NCBI GenBank assembly: GCA_032622095.1 | Contig: CP136065.1 | Location: 114,493,195 to 114,557,194, forward strand | Origin: Siphonodentalium dalli | Taxonomy: Eukaryota > Mollusca > Scaphopoda > Gadilida > Siphonodentaliidae | Direction of reading: 5' to 3' | Length of the DNA stretch: 64,000 nt | Shown: positions 13,507-24,919 of the stretch, in pieces | Layout of the letters: the number at the start of each line of letters is the position of its first letter | How positions within the stretch are numbered: the first letter of the stretch is position 1 | Notes under the pieces: model-generated | What the model was told of the DNA's origin: nothing | What the model saw: the letters and a program-made list of their open reading frames with translations, nothing else | Database searches by the model: none | Translations under genes and position numbers: made by a program

Positions 13507-13537
<31 letters not shown>
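13507..13537 (+). repeat. (GT)n microsatellite
   Basis: Run of GT dinucleotides interrupted near its start, directly before the repeat whose consensus begins ATCGATGAACTCGAAAACGG. It lies about 90 bp upstream of CDKL5 exon 3 on the minus strand, within the intron. Confidence 0.9.
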
Positions 13538-13538
<1 letters not shown>

Positions 13539-14285
13539 ATCGATGAACTCGAAAACGGCCGACCAGATTTCGATGAAACTTGGTATGTGGGGGTATTTTC
13601 GACCGGGGGGTGACATACATTGTAGGCCTATTGATTTTCAGATCAGGGTCAACTTTTCACGTGCCGAGGTCAAATCTGTTTTTACGCTGTGCTACGGGAC
13701 TTTCATTTGAGTTCGGTGCTTACAAATCGATTCGAAACAGCGCGAATAATAAAATGCCAGTCATAATAATGACACTGTGAGAATCTTTCGTGTTTCCTCT
13801 TTCCAACGATATATAATACGTATGTATCCGTTTTAGTTATCTGCCTCAATTATCAAGAAGAAGTGGTACTATCTTCCATCAGGATAAAAACAATGCGTAA
13901 CTTCTATGACGTCGTTAGAGGTCATAACGTTTAATAGATCACGTTAACACTTAACCGGCCAATGCATTTGACTGTTTCAGACGTCTTGGCGATATCTCGG
14001 GCACCGATGGTAATTTATCTTTACGTTGAAACTTGATAATTAATGAGCGTGTGTATATGAGGCGCGTTTATATATACTTGAGTGGAAATCAAACCGGGTT
14101 AAACTGGCAGATTTTTACGGACGAAATTTGATGCATAGGGTATCTCGCTGGGCCGATTTCCCGGTATCCGCTGGGCCGATTTCCACCATTTTTGGGGTGT
14201 TGGTGTTTGACCCCACTTGACCTTGACCTTCAAAATGGTCAATTCAAGGTCAAAGCCCGGACGAAGTCGGGTCACCTTCTAGTGT
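13538..14285 (+). repeat. dispersed repeat following a microsatellite
   Basis: Begins with a block that reads like 'ctcgaaaacggccgaccagatttcgatgaaacttggta' in sense and ends CGAAGTCGGGTCACCTTCTAGT, with two copies of CGCTGGGCCGATTTCC near the end and a TGACCTTGACCTTCAAAATGG segment. A shorter relative follows the GT run at 50791 (50810-50880). It is CpG-richer than its surroundings. Non-coding; class unknown. Confidence 0.55.
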
Positions 14286-14289
14286 ATAT

Positions 14290-15400
14290 ATATAATGTGC
14301 TATAATTTGGAAGTACATGTATGTATCACATTCACAATACTTGATATCTAGAGTTTCAGTTCAATATGCATATTTTTTTATTAATTCAAAGAAAAGGGGA
14401 CTTAAGGCATCCCACACCCAGGATCTGATAAGCACTTTTATTGGTATGTGTACACAGTAATCATAATGGAAATCTATGATAACAATAGGTTGGCCAGATA
14501 TATCAGACACATTTTCAAATTGGTTCAATCAGGGCGCAGGTAAGAACAGTAACAGATACTAATATGTCCCAAAATAACTATTTCTCAAACAATAGCTCAA
14601 TCTCATATCCCAGCCACAAAAGCACAATACTAATACTTCTTAATAAATGATCACTCCTCAGTATTCTATGAATGTGTACACACCCTGAAATGACAGACCA
14701 ACTCTGTACTTCAGTACAAAAGTCCACTGCAATGAACGCAAATCAGCCAATTCAATTATCAAAATAACGGGGAACACACAATTGTGGTTGATGTCTCCAA
14801 CATGGTTATATTCAGTTCAATTTCAGGCAGCCTTTTGAAAACTAATTAGGATCAGCTATTTTAAGACCATATCATGATTGATAAAAAAATATAAAAGTAG
14901 ACATGAAATGTAGTGAGTACAAGTGACGTGTTGACAAGTTTCCAAGTCGGCCAATGTTTGCATGGCGAATATTTCCATGCAAACTTATTGAATAACAACT
15001 AACGTGCATTATAATTAGTAGCTGTGTGTAGTCGAGAAGAATAAATGCAGACATATTGTGGGTCTTGTCAATAGGAATATAGCAGAACATTATAGATTGA
15101 AGACCAACAACTGAGAAGAATAATACAAGCTCCACATGTAGTCAGGTCTGTGCGCTATCTTGGCAAATAGATTCTCCATATACATGTATATAGTCTTCAT
15201 TCTTAGTCAATACACTGACCACTGATAATATATTGAAGTTCTAAAACTTCAATGATCATTAAACAAAAAATATTTCTTTAATTGAAAGTGTAGTATGACA
15301 ATGAAGCTATTTAAAGATAAAATTGACAAGATAGAGCGAGTTTGTATTTATTGATGAATATAACATACTATAACATGTAAATAAATCTAGTATGCCCTTT
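14290..15400. other. no recognised features
   Basis: AT-rich intronic sequence. The short minus-strand frame at 14872-15135 shows no recognisable motif. Confidence 0.5.
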
Positions 15401-15404
15401 CTAT

Positions 15405-16425
15405 ACTGAATGGATTCTCCCATTCAGTTATAAAAGCATACATTAGAACAGTCTTTTATTCAATTAGAGGGGTGTTCACGTAATAAAAGCAGACGGCAGA
15501 CAGAAAACAAATAACACAAGAACAGAATGATTCATATTCATTGGTGGGAAATGTTCAGATAATAAACTCAACAAACAAGATTGTCTGTTGTTGAACTTAT
15601 TATCTGACATTCCCTGAACGATAAATAAATGTCAATGAGTATTTAGTATAGAAAGGTACAAGGGTTAACCCTTCCATGACTGGAGCTTTCTGAAATTTTT
15701 GCGAAAACCCTGTGCCAGTGCATTTTCTTATATATGCGAGTCTCACATAGGGAGCTTCGATATATAACAGAATACATTGGTCTCACAATATTTACCTTGA
15801 CCTTGTAAGCCAGTGCTTCTGTAACACTGTCACGAGAAGCACTGGCACACCTCTGCAATGAAAAGGGTTAATAGGTCACATTTTAAGGTAAGGTCAGGGA
15901 TATTCACTTACAACAGCCTTATTATCATAATAGCCCTTCAAATGCAGGAATGAAAATAAATGTGTTTACATGTGATTTGTCTGCTTATATTGTCAAAACA
16001 TCCCAATTGAGAATAGACCATGCATTCCAATTATACTTTTAGAGCTGAATGCAAAACTTAATTTGTTAATGAAAAGGCTATGCAATGTCTTGATGAAGTC
16101 CCACACACGTGTAGAATGGATATTAATAAGAACCAACCATTTGACGGTGGGAATGTGAAATAGGCTGGTGACCACATTTTTTGGTGAATAAATCTTTCTA
16201 TAGTAAATACTCATTGATGAGTAGCTATCCTTATGAAATGTTCAAATAACAATTTCAACAAATGACCAAAACTTATTATCTGAACATTTCCCCGCCATAG
16301 AATATGCACTTGTTATTGTCTGCCGGCTGCTCATATTTTCTGATCATCCCTCCAGATGAATAATAGATCCTTCCTATGTACACTTTTATAACTAAGTGGG
16401 AGAATCCATTTAGTAAGGAAATGGT
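15405..16425. mobile_element. TIR element, family 'AATGGATTCTCCCA', with long diverged arms
   Basis: The left end (AATGGATTCTCCCATTCAGT, then TATAAAAGCATACATTAGAA) is mirrored at 16290-16425 (ATAACTAAGTGGGAGAATCC, then ATTTAGTAAGG). Inner segments around 15540-15610 and 16235-16300 are also mirrored (AACTTATTATCTGA and related). The element contains a second TIR element at 15664-15870. A related copy occupies 22360-22640, and a fragment occurs at 30590-30670. Confidence 0.55.
15664..15870 (-). mobile_element. short TIR element, family 'AACCCTTYCATGAC', copy 2
   Basis: Starts AACCCTTCCATGACTGGAGC and ends AAAAGGGTTAA. The reverse complement aligns with 2083-2328 through most of its length, including the CAAGGTCAAGGTAAATATTG block. 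It is nested within the larger TIR element at 15405-16425. Confidence 0.65.
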
Positions 16426-16429
16426 TAAG

Positions 16430-17680
16430 AATCATTTATAGCCCCAACTAGATGTGTAAGTTTCTTAGCACTTCAGACTTGAAGATCTCCTGTAGATCTT
16501 GGACTGATTAAAACTAGAGAATGTTTCTGAGGCGGCCATCTAATAGAATTTGTAGCTCTGAGGTTGGCATAACAATAGCGTATGATGACTGACCATTTTT
16601 TGAGCTAGTATGGAAGAATTGCATGTATATAAGAGAATGTACTGGCACAGGATCTTTAATGCTGCACCAGCGTTGCTCTCGTCTTGAAAGAATTACATTG
16701 AGAATCACACCAAGTGCTGCATGGTTTATTCATGTTTATTCTTGATTTAGCCATTGTCAGTTGATTTACAGGTGCAGTAAAGATTGAACAGGGAAAATAC
16801 TTCACGGCACTTAGAAACTACCGACCCCAGATAAGTAGCTGACAAACTTGCCCAGATACACAAATTAGGTTATCTTTCATTTGCGTGGATCACAAGCCCA
16901 TGGATGCTTATTGGGATTAAAACCAGCTTCGCCGAGGGCCCCTTCACATCGAATCCACAGACCCTGGCAAATTTGTTCAGTCTAATATGCTTTGAAACAT
17001 CCCTTTATACAGATGCCTATTTAATCGTAAACCACGAACACTGGTCTCCAAGCAATAAGCCAATTACATAACCTCAATACATCCATAAAAGTCACCTATT
17101 AAACAAAATATTAGGAAGCGTGTGTTCTAGGGTAAACAGATCTTTATCATCATAAAGGCTTTATGATATTTGTACAAGCATTATCCTGGGGTATTGTTAT
17201 TGTTATCTAAAGTGCATTAGCAACGACAATGGAATTCCTGTGGGCTCCACTGACTGTCAATAACTGTGTTAATGTATGACTTGGTTCCATTTCGTTCCAT
17301 ATCATAATCGCTATTATTGCTGTGGTCTATCTAAGTGTTTTACCTTGGATATTTATGAAACAACCTAAGATGATATTGAACCAATATTGTTTGATGTTCC
17401 ATATCTCTCTATTTACAAAGAGCAATTTCCATAGCCCAGATCTGCTGCGGAGATACTGGTATGTGTATACCTGTAATTTATGTATGAGAATAGTAAAAAT
17501 AATATTGACAATGAGTCTGGTTATATTTTTATTGCATTTAATGTAATTTTATTGACAGCAACTTTAGAACCATTTATGGACATCTGGCAACGGAACATAC
17601 TACTAGTAATTAATGAGTCAAAGTTACACATTTTTGTTTAGAAAAAAACAAATATTGCAATATTTGTAACTATGATAAAA
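16430..17680. other. no gene recognised; one repeat fragment
   Basis: Around 16620-16690 there is a diverged fragment of the 'AACCCTTYCATGAC' element (GGCACAGGATCTTTAA and CACCAGCGTTGC). The rest has no recognisable coding or repeat signal. Confidence 0.45.
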
Positions 17681-17684
17681 CAAG

Positions 17685-18900
17685 AGCATCACTAGGGCAT
17701 GGCAAAATATGCCTGTGGTAATTTCCAATAAAGGGCCATAACTATGTTTAACAAGCAGTCGCAGACGACGGTATCCCCGCCAAATTGTGCAGTTGGGGAA
17801 GTTCTTTCTCAATAATGTTTGCGTTCTCAGTATGTGCTAAACAAGAGGTGGGATTTTGTCAAAAAGCCTGGCTTGCGAACTCATTTCAGGACTGTCATTT
17901 GTGGAAATTAGCCATGTGACGTTAGTCCAATAACTCTGCTGAAACTATCCAGCCGGACCTGGTTTGCGAACACGTTCTAGATACTGGTCATGTGAACTCA
18001 TATACCGAAAATCTTTTAAATCCGTTGACATATGTGGAAATGAGCCCTGTGACGTCATCCATTTGCACACAAAAAAATAAACAAAGTCCAATAACTGCTG
18101 AAAATATCCGGCCGGACCTGGTTTGCAAACTCATTCTAGATACTGGTCATGTGAACTCATATACCAAAAGTCTTTGAAATCCGTTGACATTTGTGGAAAT
18201 GAGCCCTGTGACGTCGTCCATTTGCACACAAAAAAATAAACAAAGTCCAATAACTGCTGAAAATATCCGGCCAGACCTGGTTTGCAAACTCGTTCTAGAT
18301 ACTGGTCATGTGAACTCATATACCAAAAATCTTTGAAATCCATTGAGATTTGTGGAAATGAGCCCTGTGACGTCGTTATATTTGCTAAATTCGACAAAAA
18401 TAATAAACAAAGTCCAATAAATCGGGAAAAATATCCGGCCGGACCTGGCTTGCGAACTCATTCTAGGTAATGGTCAGGTGAACTAATATACCAAATATCT
18501 TTGAAATCCGTTGAGATTTATGGAAATGAGCCCTGTGACGTCATCTATTTGCTATTTGGTAAATTCAACAAAAATAATAAACAAAGTCCAATAACTCCGG
18601 TAAAAATAACCGGCCGGACCTGGCTCGCGACCTCATTCTAGGTAATGGTCAGGTGATCTCATATACCACAAATCGTTGAAATCCGTTGACATTTGTTCAA
18701 GTTATGACTCTTACAAATTCGGGACAGACGGACGGACGGTACGATGGACAGACGGACGGACGGAACCCATTCCTATATCCCCCGCAAAACCCAAATTTGA
18801 AGTTGACCTGAATTTTGGGCAAATAAACTCACATACATGTAGCAAATTTCATTCTTTTCAGACTTACTAAAGTTATCATCAGAAACAAAAAATGGACATA
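17685..18900 (+). mobile_element. second pearl-like array, about 180-bp monomers
   Basis: Begins AACAAGAGCATCACTAGGG, as at 581. About five monomers follow, each with ACAAAGTCCAATAACT, a GGCCGGACCTGG core, CTCATATACC and GTGGAAATGAGCCCTGTGAC. It ends in GACGGACGGACGG tracts, CCCATTCCTATATCCCCC, and a tail shared with 690-750. The word order of the monomer matches that of the 161-bp monomers at 5608-7150 (ATAACTCCG..., CCTGGTTTTCGAACTC, AGATAYTG, CTCATATACCAAA, GAAATCSGTT), so the two cores look homologous although diverged. Non-coding. Confidence 0.7.
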
Positions 18901-19266
18901 CATACAGATGAACAGACCAATAAGATCGTAGGTCCAGTTTTTTCAAAACAGGCAGATAAAAAAGTATTAAACCCTTTGGCAGTTTTGATCTATGGCAGTT
19001 TTCACTCACACTTCTGATGAAAACCATGCACTGTATCAGTGCCAGTGGTAATACATGCAGTTTTGGTAGAGTATGGTTTTCATCAGAAGAGTGAGTTTTA
19101 ATCCAAAATCACAAGTGGAGTGGGTGGCACTAAGCATAAATTGAAGATCAAATAAGCATAATTTTCATTATCTCACCCCATTTGATATAAGCTACTGATT
19201 TCTGAGGGATACTTCATCTAATAATAAATAACGATATATATGCATACATGTACATAAGGAACTTAC

Positions 19267-19301
19267 TTTATGTTTACATTTTAGCACAACGCCGTAGGCT
19301 C
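19267..19301 (-). CDS. CDKL5: CDKL5-type kinase, coding exon 2 (35 nt)
   Basis: Encodes the end of the glycine-rich loop: [G]AYGVVLKCKHK. With the preceding exon it forms GEGAYGVV, the GxGxYGxV nucleotide-binding loop; VVLKC followed by HK is the CDKL5 version, whereas CDKL1-4 differ in this stretch. Preceded by TTTCAG and followed by the perfect donor GTAAGT. Entry phase 1 and exit phase 0 agree with both neighbouring exons. Exons this small are missed by ORF-length methods. Confidence 0.94.
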
Positions 19302-19400
19302 CTGAAACAGAAAACAAAAATTATAGAAGTTTGGATGAAAATCACTCCAATGAAAACACATAACAAATTACACATCACACAGACTAGATGCGTTATAATA

Positions 19401-19852
19401 CTCTTGTATGCCAAATAAACATACATGTACCTTTATTAATTTTATGATAAAAATTCACTCTGCACACAGCTGCACGATGCTTATTCAGGTCTGCACAATT
19501 TTTGGCAAATTGATGACTCGATAGTGGAAGTCCATAATGGCTGGCGGTGCAAATAAAATACCCAAATATTGGTTCTCAAAGTGGCGGTTGCAAGACAAAC
19601 ATCTTAGTATTCTTACAAGAACATGTGGAATTGTTGTTATTAATACGTTGTTGCATTTCCGGGCATTTGAATAATTATTTTATTTTTGTGAGAATTTCTA
19701 CCCAGAATTTCTATTCTGCCCTGCACTATTATTAATTTTGTTGTAAGTTTCCACCATTTACTTATATTCCGACCTGCACTATTATTAATTTTGTTGTAAG
19801 TTTCCACCCTGTATTTATATTCCGCCCTGCACTTCTATTTGGCACATGAGAG
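19401..19852. mobile_element. MITE, family 'CTCT', copy 2
   Basis: 452 bp, ends CTCTTGTATGCCAAATAAA and the mirror of CTCTCATGTGCCAAATAGA. The interior has repeated CCTGCACTATTATTAATTTT blocks, as in copies 1 and 3. The left flank is TA; the right flank is AA, so the target duplication is altered or the end has drifted. It starts 100 bp upstream of CDKL5 exon 2 on the coding strand. Confidence 0.7.
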
Positions 19853-20279
19853 AATATGCACAATATCATGAGACTCGCAACAAACATCTTAATAATAAAA
19901 TAATAATGGGTGCCCAAAAAGATTATTGGAATCAAATGTTTACGAAAAAAGACAATTCATTTGAATATACATGTACATGACACACATGCATGTACATGTA
20001 TAAATGGATATTCATAATGATCATTTCTACACGAAACCCAACAAACCAGAGAATAAGTCATGTGGAATTTACTCTGAATAAACTTAATTTTCATACATAA
20101 TATTAATTTTGACGGATCCAGAACTCTCAATCTGGGATTACTGTTTTAACTCATTTAGGACAGGAAACGGATATATCTGTTTCCCAAAACATTACCTACT
20201 GGACTTCATGCACTTGTTATCAGCGAATGATTCTTTTATAATTAAATGTTTGTGCATAGTAACATGTATTCAATATAGG

Positions 20280-20372
20280 CCGATCACTCAGTGAGGGGTC
20301 CAGGAAGACGTAACATATTTTTGGCATCACGTGGGGGTCGCGTGTTGTGATTCGCGACGTCATTGTTCCAAA
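20280..20372 (+). promoter_or_regulatory. CpG-rich segment upstream of the small ORF
   Basis: Contains CACGTGGGGGTCGCGTG (E-box CACGTG) and GCGACGTCATTG (a CRE-like GACGTCA) within 60 bp of the ATG at 20373. CpG density stands out against the AT-rich surroundings. Promoter function is inference; no TATA box is evident. Confidence 0.35.
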
Positions 20373-20516
20373 ATGGCAGCACGCAGTAGCCTAAGCCGTA
20401 GACAAGTTTTCGGTTGGCAATCACCATGGCAGGTGAATCTTGACCCCTTCAGCGGAAGGAACAAGAAGCGTGGGCAATTTAAGGATATCCCTGGATCCTA
20501 TTTCTTTGGAAATTAA
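20373..20516 (+). CDS. 47-residue ORF of unknown function
   Basis: The ATG at 20373 has a good initiation context (CCAAAATGG). An in-frame upstream ATG at 20331 would add 14 residues but has a poor context. The product starts MAARSSLSRRQVFGWQSPW, then has a basic stretch GRNKKRGQFKD and ends IPGSYFFGN. The Arg/Ser-rich, acid-free N-terminus resembles a mitochondrial targeting sequence; this is inference. No family recognised. It lies on the plus strand in the CDKL5 intron between exons 1 and 2. The downstream sequence is a duplicated repeat segment (20525-20760, 20835-21010), so the ORF could also be a retrocopy or a first exon. Confidence 0.4.
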   Translation: MAARSSLSRRQVFGWQSPWQVNLDPFSGRNKKRGQFKDIPGSYFFGN

Positions 20517-20524
20517 TTACATTT

Positions 20525-21010
20525 GATTCAAAGTGTCGCATGCAGAAAACATATAGCGAAATTACAGCACCCAAACGCATAATTTTCCGAAAATCGGTTG
20601 CCATGTCAACCGGTCGCAATTTGGTGAAAGATTTATAAACCATACGGATGATCACCCATATATATTATGAGTTGTCACATGGAGAATTCTGTCATGACAA
20701 ATGGTCTGACCCAGCATAAAATTATATAAAAGTAAGCATTTTAAAGTTAGAAAATGGGGCTTTGGCAGCGATTTTGAATGGCGCCCTCTATCGGTGTTGG
20801 TTGATTATCGAGCAAGGCTAGTTCCAGATGGTGGCAAAATATTCCTTTATATTTTATTCAAAATGTCGCAAACATATCGTCATATAGCAAAATTACAGCC
20901 CCCAAACGCATAAATTTCCGAAAATAGGTTGCTATGGCAACCAGTCGCAATTTGTTGGTATCTACCCAAAATTTATAGAAGATTTATAGGCTACGGATTA
21001 TCACCCATAT
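20525..21010 (+). repeat. tandem duplication interrupted by a LINE
   Basis: A segment starting ATTCAAAGTGTCGCA, passing CCCAAACGCATAA and ending AAAGTAAGCATTT (20525-20745) is repeated from 20856. The second copy is split at about 21015 by the LINE fragment and resumes at 22186 (AGTATGAGTTGTTACG...), ending near 22290. The first copy shows the uninterrupted order (CACCCATATATATTATGAG), so it serves as the empty site. Confidence 0.65.
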
Positions 21011-21014
21011 AGTA

Positions 21015-22185
21015 TTAGTACTATTATTATTATTTATTATTTAATACATTTATAACGCGCAAATTCCATATACATGTTCACATGCGCAACAAAGTTATAG
21101 TTTACACGAGTCTGAAAAAAGTTGTCGAGAAATAGAAATTACAATATCAGTAGCTGCATGTTAGTCAGTTTCAAAAGCTAATTTAAAGAAATGAGTCTTT
21201 AACAGATGACGAAACTCCATTAAGTCCCAACAGCCTCGAATTTCACCAGACAGAGAGTTTCACAATGATGGAGCGCAAACACTGAAAGCACGATCTCCAG
21301 AGTGACTGTAACTTCTGCGCTCTTCTAATAAGTTCATCCCGTTCGAGCGCAGTTCCCTACCATCAGTTGTTTTCTCTATAACAAGTTCCTGCAGGTATAC
21401 GGGGGCAAAATTGTATTTCGCCTTGAAAGTCAACACCAAGATTTTGAATTTAATTCGATATTTCACAGGCAGCCAATGCAGATCTTTCAAGATAGGTGTA
21501 ATATGATCATGCTTGGATGTGCGAGTAACAATTCTGGCCGCTGTGTTTTGGATTCTCTGAAATTTTTACATGAGTGAATCAGCAATGTCGAATAAACATG
21601 CGTTCATAAAGTCCAGCTTAGAACTTACAAGGGCCTGAACTAATGTCCTAGTAGCTGAGAGGGTCAGGTACTTACGAATCCTTCCGATATTTCTCAGGTG
21701 AAAGTTGCACGCCCGGCACACATTATTCACATGCGCGTCCATGTTCATGCTTGAATCAAAAACAGCACCCAAATCTATGACAACATCACTTGAAGCGATA
21801 GTACTGGAATCAATTTTTAAAACCAATGGAGATTTCAGGAGATTGAGCTGCTGTCTTACCCTCATTCAATTTGAGTTTGTTGGAAAACATCCATTTTCGA
21901 ATGTCAGCGATGGATGACTCCAAAACATTAGTTGTATCGTCCACGCTGGCTGTATCAGATGACGAGAAAGTTGCATAAATCTGGCAATCATCTGCATAGA
22001 GGTGAAACATAAGTCCATGTCTCCGTAGTATGTCGCCAAGCGGAAGAACATAGCAAAGGAACAACACCGGTCCGAGAACAAATCCCTGTGGGACTCCACA
22101 GTCAAGGTGAACTTTCTGACTCTACCTCCCCGATTTTAACAGATTGTGTCCTACTACTGAGGTAAGACTGCAACCACCGTAGTAT
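21015..22185 (-). pseudogene. 5'-truncated CR1/L2-type LINE, reverse transcriptase C-terminal part
   Basis: Read on the minus strand it has the reverse-transcriptase signature CGVPQG..VLGPVLF followed by YADD (about 22100-21985), then LESSIADIRKWMFSNKLKLN, and further down HWLPVKYRIKFKILVLTFKA and LWNSLSGEIR near 21270, which is the usual C-terminus of this clade. The frame is broken near 22125, 21865 and 21490, so it is not functional. The 3' end carries AT-rich TTATTATTATTTATTA repeats, as in L2/CR1 tails. Flanks AGTATTA and AGTATGA may be an altered target duplication. The 5' part, including the endonuclease, is missing. Confidence 0.85.
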
Positions 22186-22359
22186 GAGTTGTTACGCAGA
22201 GAATTCTACCATGGCAAATGGTCTGACCCAACATTGAACCAACATTGAATAAACGCATTTAAATTGCTATAAAATTATATAAAAGTAAGCATTTCTGCTA
22301 ACAATCACGTCTGTGAGTAATGACTAATGTTTTCTCAAAAGAATTACGTCCCAAACGAG

Positions 22360-22640
22360 TTAACTCTCTCTTTACTAAATGGATTCTTCCATCAGTTATA
22401 AAAGTATACATTGGAATGGTTCTAATCTGGAGGGAAATTCAGCCTTCAACTTCAGGAAATATACGCTGACAACAGAAATATTAACAGATAATACAAATGC
22501 AGAAGGATTCCATATAATTCGGGAAATTTGGGAAATGTTTGGATGATACCGGTAAGTTCAAAAGGCCTGGTCATTTTGTTGAACTAAATTATATGAACAT
22601 TTCCGAAGGGAACAACTTGTCCTACTAGTACTTGTACTTG
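22360..22640. repeat. shorter copy of the 'AATGGATTCTCCCA' TIR family
   Basis: Starts AAATGGATTCTTCCATCAGT, then AAAAGTATACATTGGAATGG, and includes GGGAAATGTTTGGATGATA and AACTAAATTATATGAACATT near its end; it aligns with the ends of the element at 15405-16425. Non-coding. Confidence 0.45.
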
Positions 22641-22649
22641 TCAATAAGT

Positions 22650-24180
22650 ATTCAGTATAGACAACGTCAGCAACTGGAAACATTTTGGGCACTTTACAAA
22701 TATTTTGTTTATATTGTGCCCCACTTTCATGTGACTTTGGTGGTTTGTGAGAAAAGAGAAGTTGTATGTATACATGCATGTGGCCACATTCTTGCCAAAA
22801 CTAACATTCACAACAAATAGTCTGCCTATTCTAATGCTTTATAGAAATCTATATAAACAACTCAGTATGGGATCCACTATAACTGAGGTTAAAATCAAAT
22901 CAATAAAATACATGAATAATATATAACCTGTTAGACAGACTAGTAAGGTGCAAACCTACTAATTAATCAAGAATGAGATAGGTCAGATAAGGTGCAAGGA
23001 TAAACAAAACAGACCGTCTCCACAACGAACAAATTCTTTGACACCCAGATAGTGATTTATCTTGTTAGTCTCTCAAAGAAAACATGTTGTATTATAATGA
23101 ATACTGCATGAGGCAAACTGAATAGATAAAATATACATTGAAACTAGTCTGATACCTCCTGTACTTTCTTCATGTATTAACTAACTCACATTCTGGGGGG
23201 TGGTGGGCGTAGAATACGCAAACCGATGAAGAGAGCTGCACGTGTCCCGGTTTGAAACACATAAATGTACGGAACCGCACATACATATAACTTTCTTGTC
23301 AGTTTTCATTTTCGGTCATGTAGGTACAAATTGAGTAATTGTCTCCTTTTATTGTGTTCCGGTGTCGGCCGAAACTATAGCATGTAACAATAAAGAGGTT
23401 CATATACTTTACTAACAAACGCCATGAAAAAATATATTTTTTCCAGTCGTTTTAAAATTTTCACCCATACCATATACAATGTATTAAAATAAACCAACAA
23501 TAATTATAAAATAAACACAATTTGTTGTTTATGCTCAAGAATAGCAGGACTTTAATTAGCCTTTCATCAGCATAATTATATACGTGCATAAAGTTTGTAA
23601 AATATTATTCAGAGATTGGTGCCCTGTTGACTAATTTGCATGAAAAACCAGAACTTCCACATTGTGAATCTGTTTTACCACAAGCTCGCATTGCGACATT
23701 GTCTCGTCTTTTGAAGTTATTATTAAATTTAGGTTAAAAGGCCGTTCTGCATCCGCAGCTTTCTGGGTCAAGATATTATATTAGTGTAGCAATTTGATGA
23801 AGATGACTCCTCCCACCAAAGTTCTTGTCTTCTGTATTGATTAACAGTATAGCCAATTTGGTTTGAATGTTCAATCTCTGTTGCATTCTGCGCACACGTG
23901 GGCATCTCGCAAATAGATTGACGTTCCAAATTTCTTCCTAACAATGCACAGGTGTGTCTTCCTTTGATAGCATATGTCAAGACATTTAATTAGGTTGGTG
24001 ATGCTAATATGTTGTTGTCTGTCATGTCTGGGCATTCCAATTGATGCTTCCTCATAAGTATTTATATATCATCAACCGGGAACAGGATGATTTATTTTTG
24101 CTTAAAGGGCTTATTTATTATGTCTTCCAGGAGTTGGAAAATAACACTGAATTATTCAAATGTGAACATAAATAAAATAA
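22650..24180. other. no recognised features
   Basis: AT-rich intronic stretch within the CDKL5 intron 1; no exon-like block or repeat family recognised. Confidence 0.45.
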
Positions 24181-24199
24181 AATTAAAAGATATTAAAAA

Positions 24200-24420
24200 T
24201 AGGCTAACGCAATTCAGCGCTGACATTACATGACCTCGTTGACTCCCAAGCAACGCGTTAAACTTCAACCCGGTCTGATTAAAACTTCAACGGGGTCCGC
24301 GTTAAACTTCAACGCTGTCCTAATGTACACTCAATGCGTTATCAACGCCACAACCGCGTTGCGTTGACATTACGACAGTGTTGTTAACGACTGAGGACCG
24401 CGTTAAAAGGGACACTTATT
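24200..24420. repeat. CpG-rich block with repeated GCGTTAAACTTCAAC
   Basis: Three imperfect copies of a unit built around TTAAACTTCAAC (about 24256-24325), then inverted GCGTT/AACGC words down to 24415. CpG density is locally high in otherwise AT-rich sequence. Probably an element end or unusual spacer; no coding sense. Confidence 0.4.
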
Positions 24421-24429
24421 TTGAGAATA

Positions 24430-24562
24430 TGTGTATCATGGTACCTAGAATCCTAGAATAAATTAATATTGGTTTTCTCCTCTTGCACACACATCTGTAA
24501 TTATATGATCAATGGTTGTAACATCAAATTGTAAACTTTTCAAATATTCACCCTTATATATG
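24430..24562 (-). mobile_element. fragment of the central 35-37 kb element
   Basis: On the minus strand this reads GGTGAATATTTGAAAAGTTT, then ACAATTTGATGTTA, ATAATTACAGA and GTGTGTGCAA..AGGAGAAAACCAA, matching 35039-35165. It is one terminus of that element with about 130 bp of interior. No second end was found nearby. Confidence 0.7.
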
Positions 24563-24644
24563 CAAGGCACAAATGACCAAATTTATGGAAATGACAAAAT
24601 ATCATCAGCAAGCAAACTTAGACAAAATCTGTGTTTATAAGTAC

Positions 24645-24746
24645 CTTCGCCAACGACTCCCAGAATCTCGTACTTGTTCATCACATAGCAATTCTTCTTT
24701 ACGCCCATCAAAGTCAAGTAATATTCACAAAATTGAAAATCATCAG
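24645..24746 (-). CDS. CDKL5: CDKL5-type kinase, first coding exon
   Basis: Encodes MNKYEILGVVGEG, the CDKL5 kinase start and first half of the ATP-binding glycine-rich loop; CDKL1-4 begin differently (for example MEKYEKIGKIGEG). The donor is G|GTACTT at 24645/24644, leaving phase 1, which the 35-nt exon completes to GGA. Two in-frame starts exist: ATG at 24681 (MNKYE) and an upstream ATG at 24708 that adds nine residues ending in V (MGVKKNCYV). Vertebrate CDKL5 also has nine residues before MNKFE, so I favour 24708 (coding part 24645-24708). The exon begins after CTCTTTCAG at 24747; 5' leader exons should lie to the right. CDKL5 is a cytoplasmic, nuclear and ciliary Ser/Thr kinase; only about 42 residues are in this window. 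Confidence 0.94.
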
Positions 24747-24919
24747 CTGAAAGAGACAAAAATTATATTGGAAAAAAAATAAATGTGCAAGGGTTTGGTA
24801 TGATACATTTATTTTTTGTTGGAATCGGATGGTTGTAAACAGGTCACCTATCTTCGCACATTTCATTCCTTGTGTTTTCCTATAAGACTGGGCCAAAAAA
24901 TTGCTAATCAGCCTAATTA

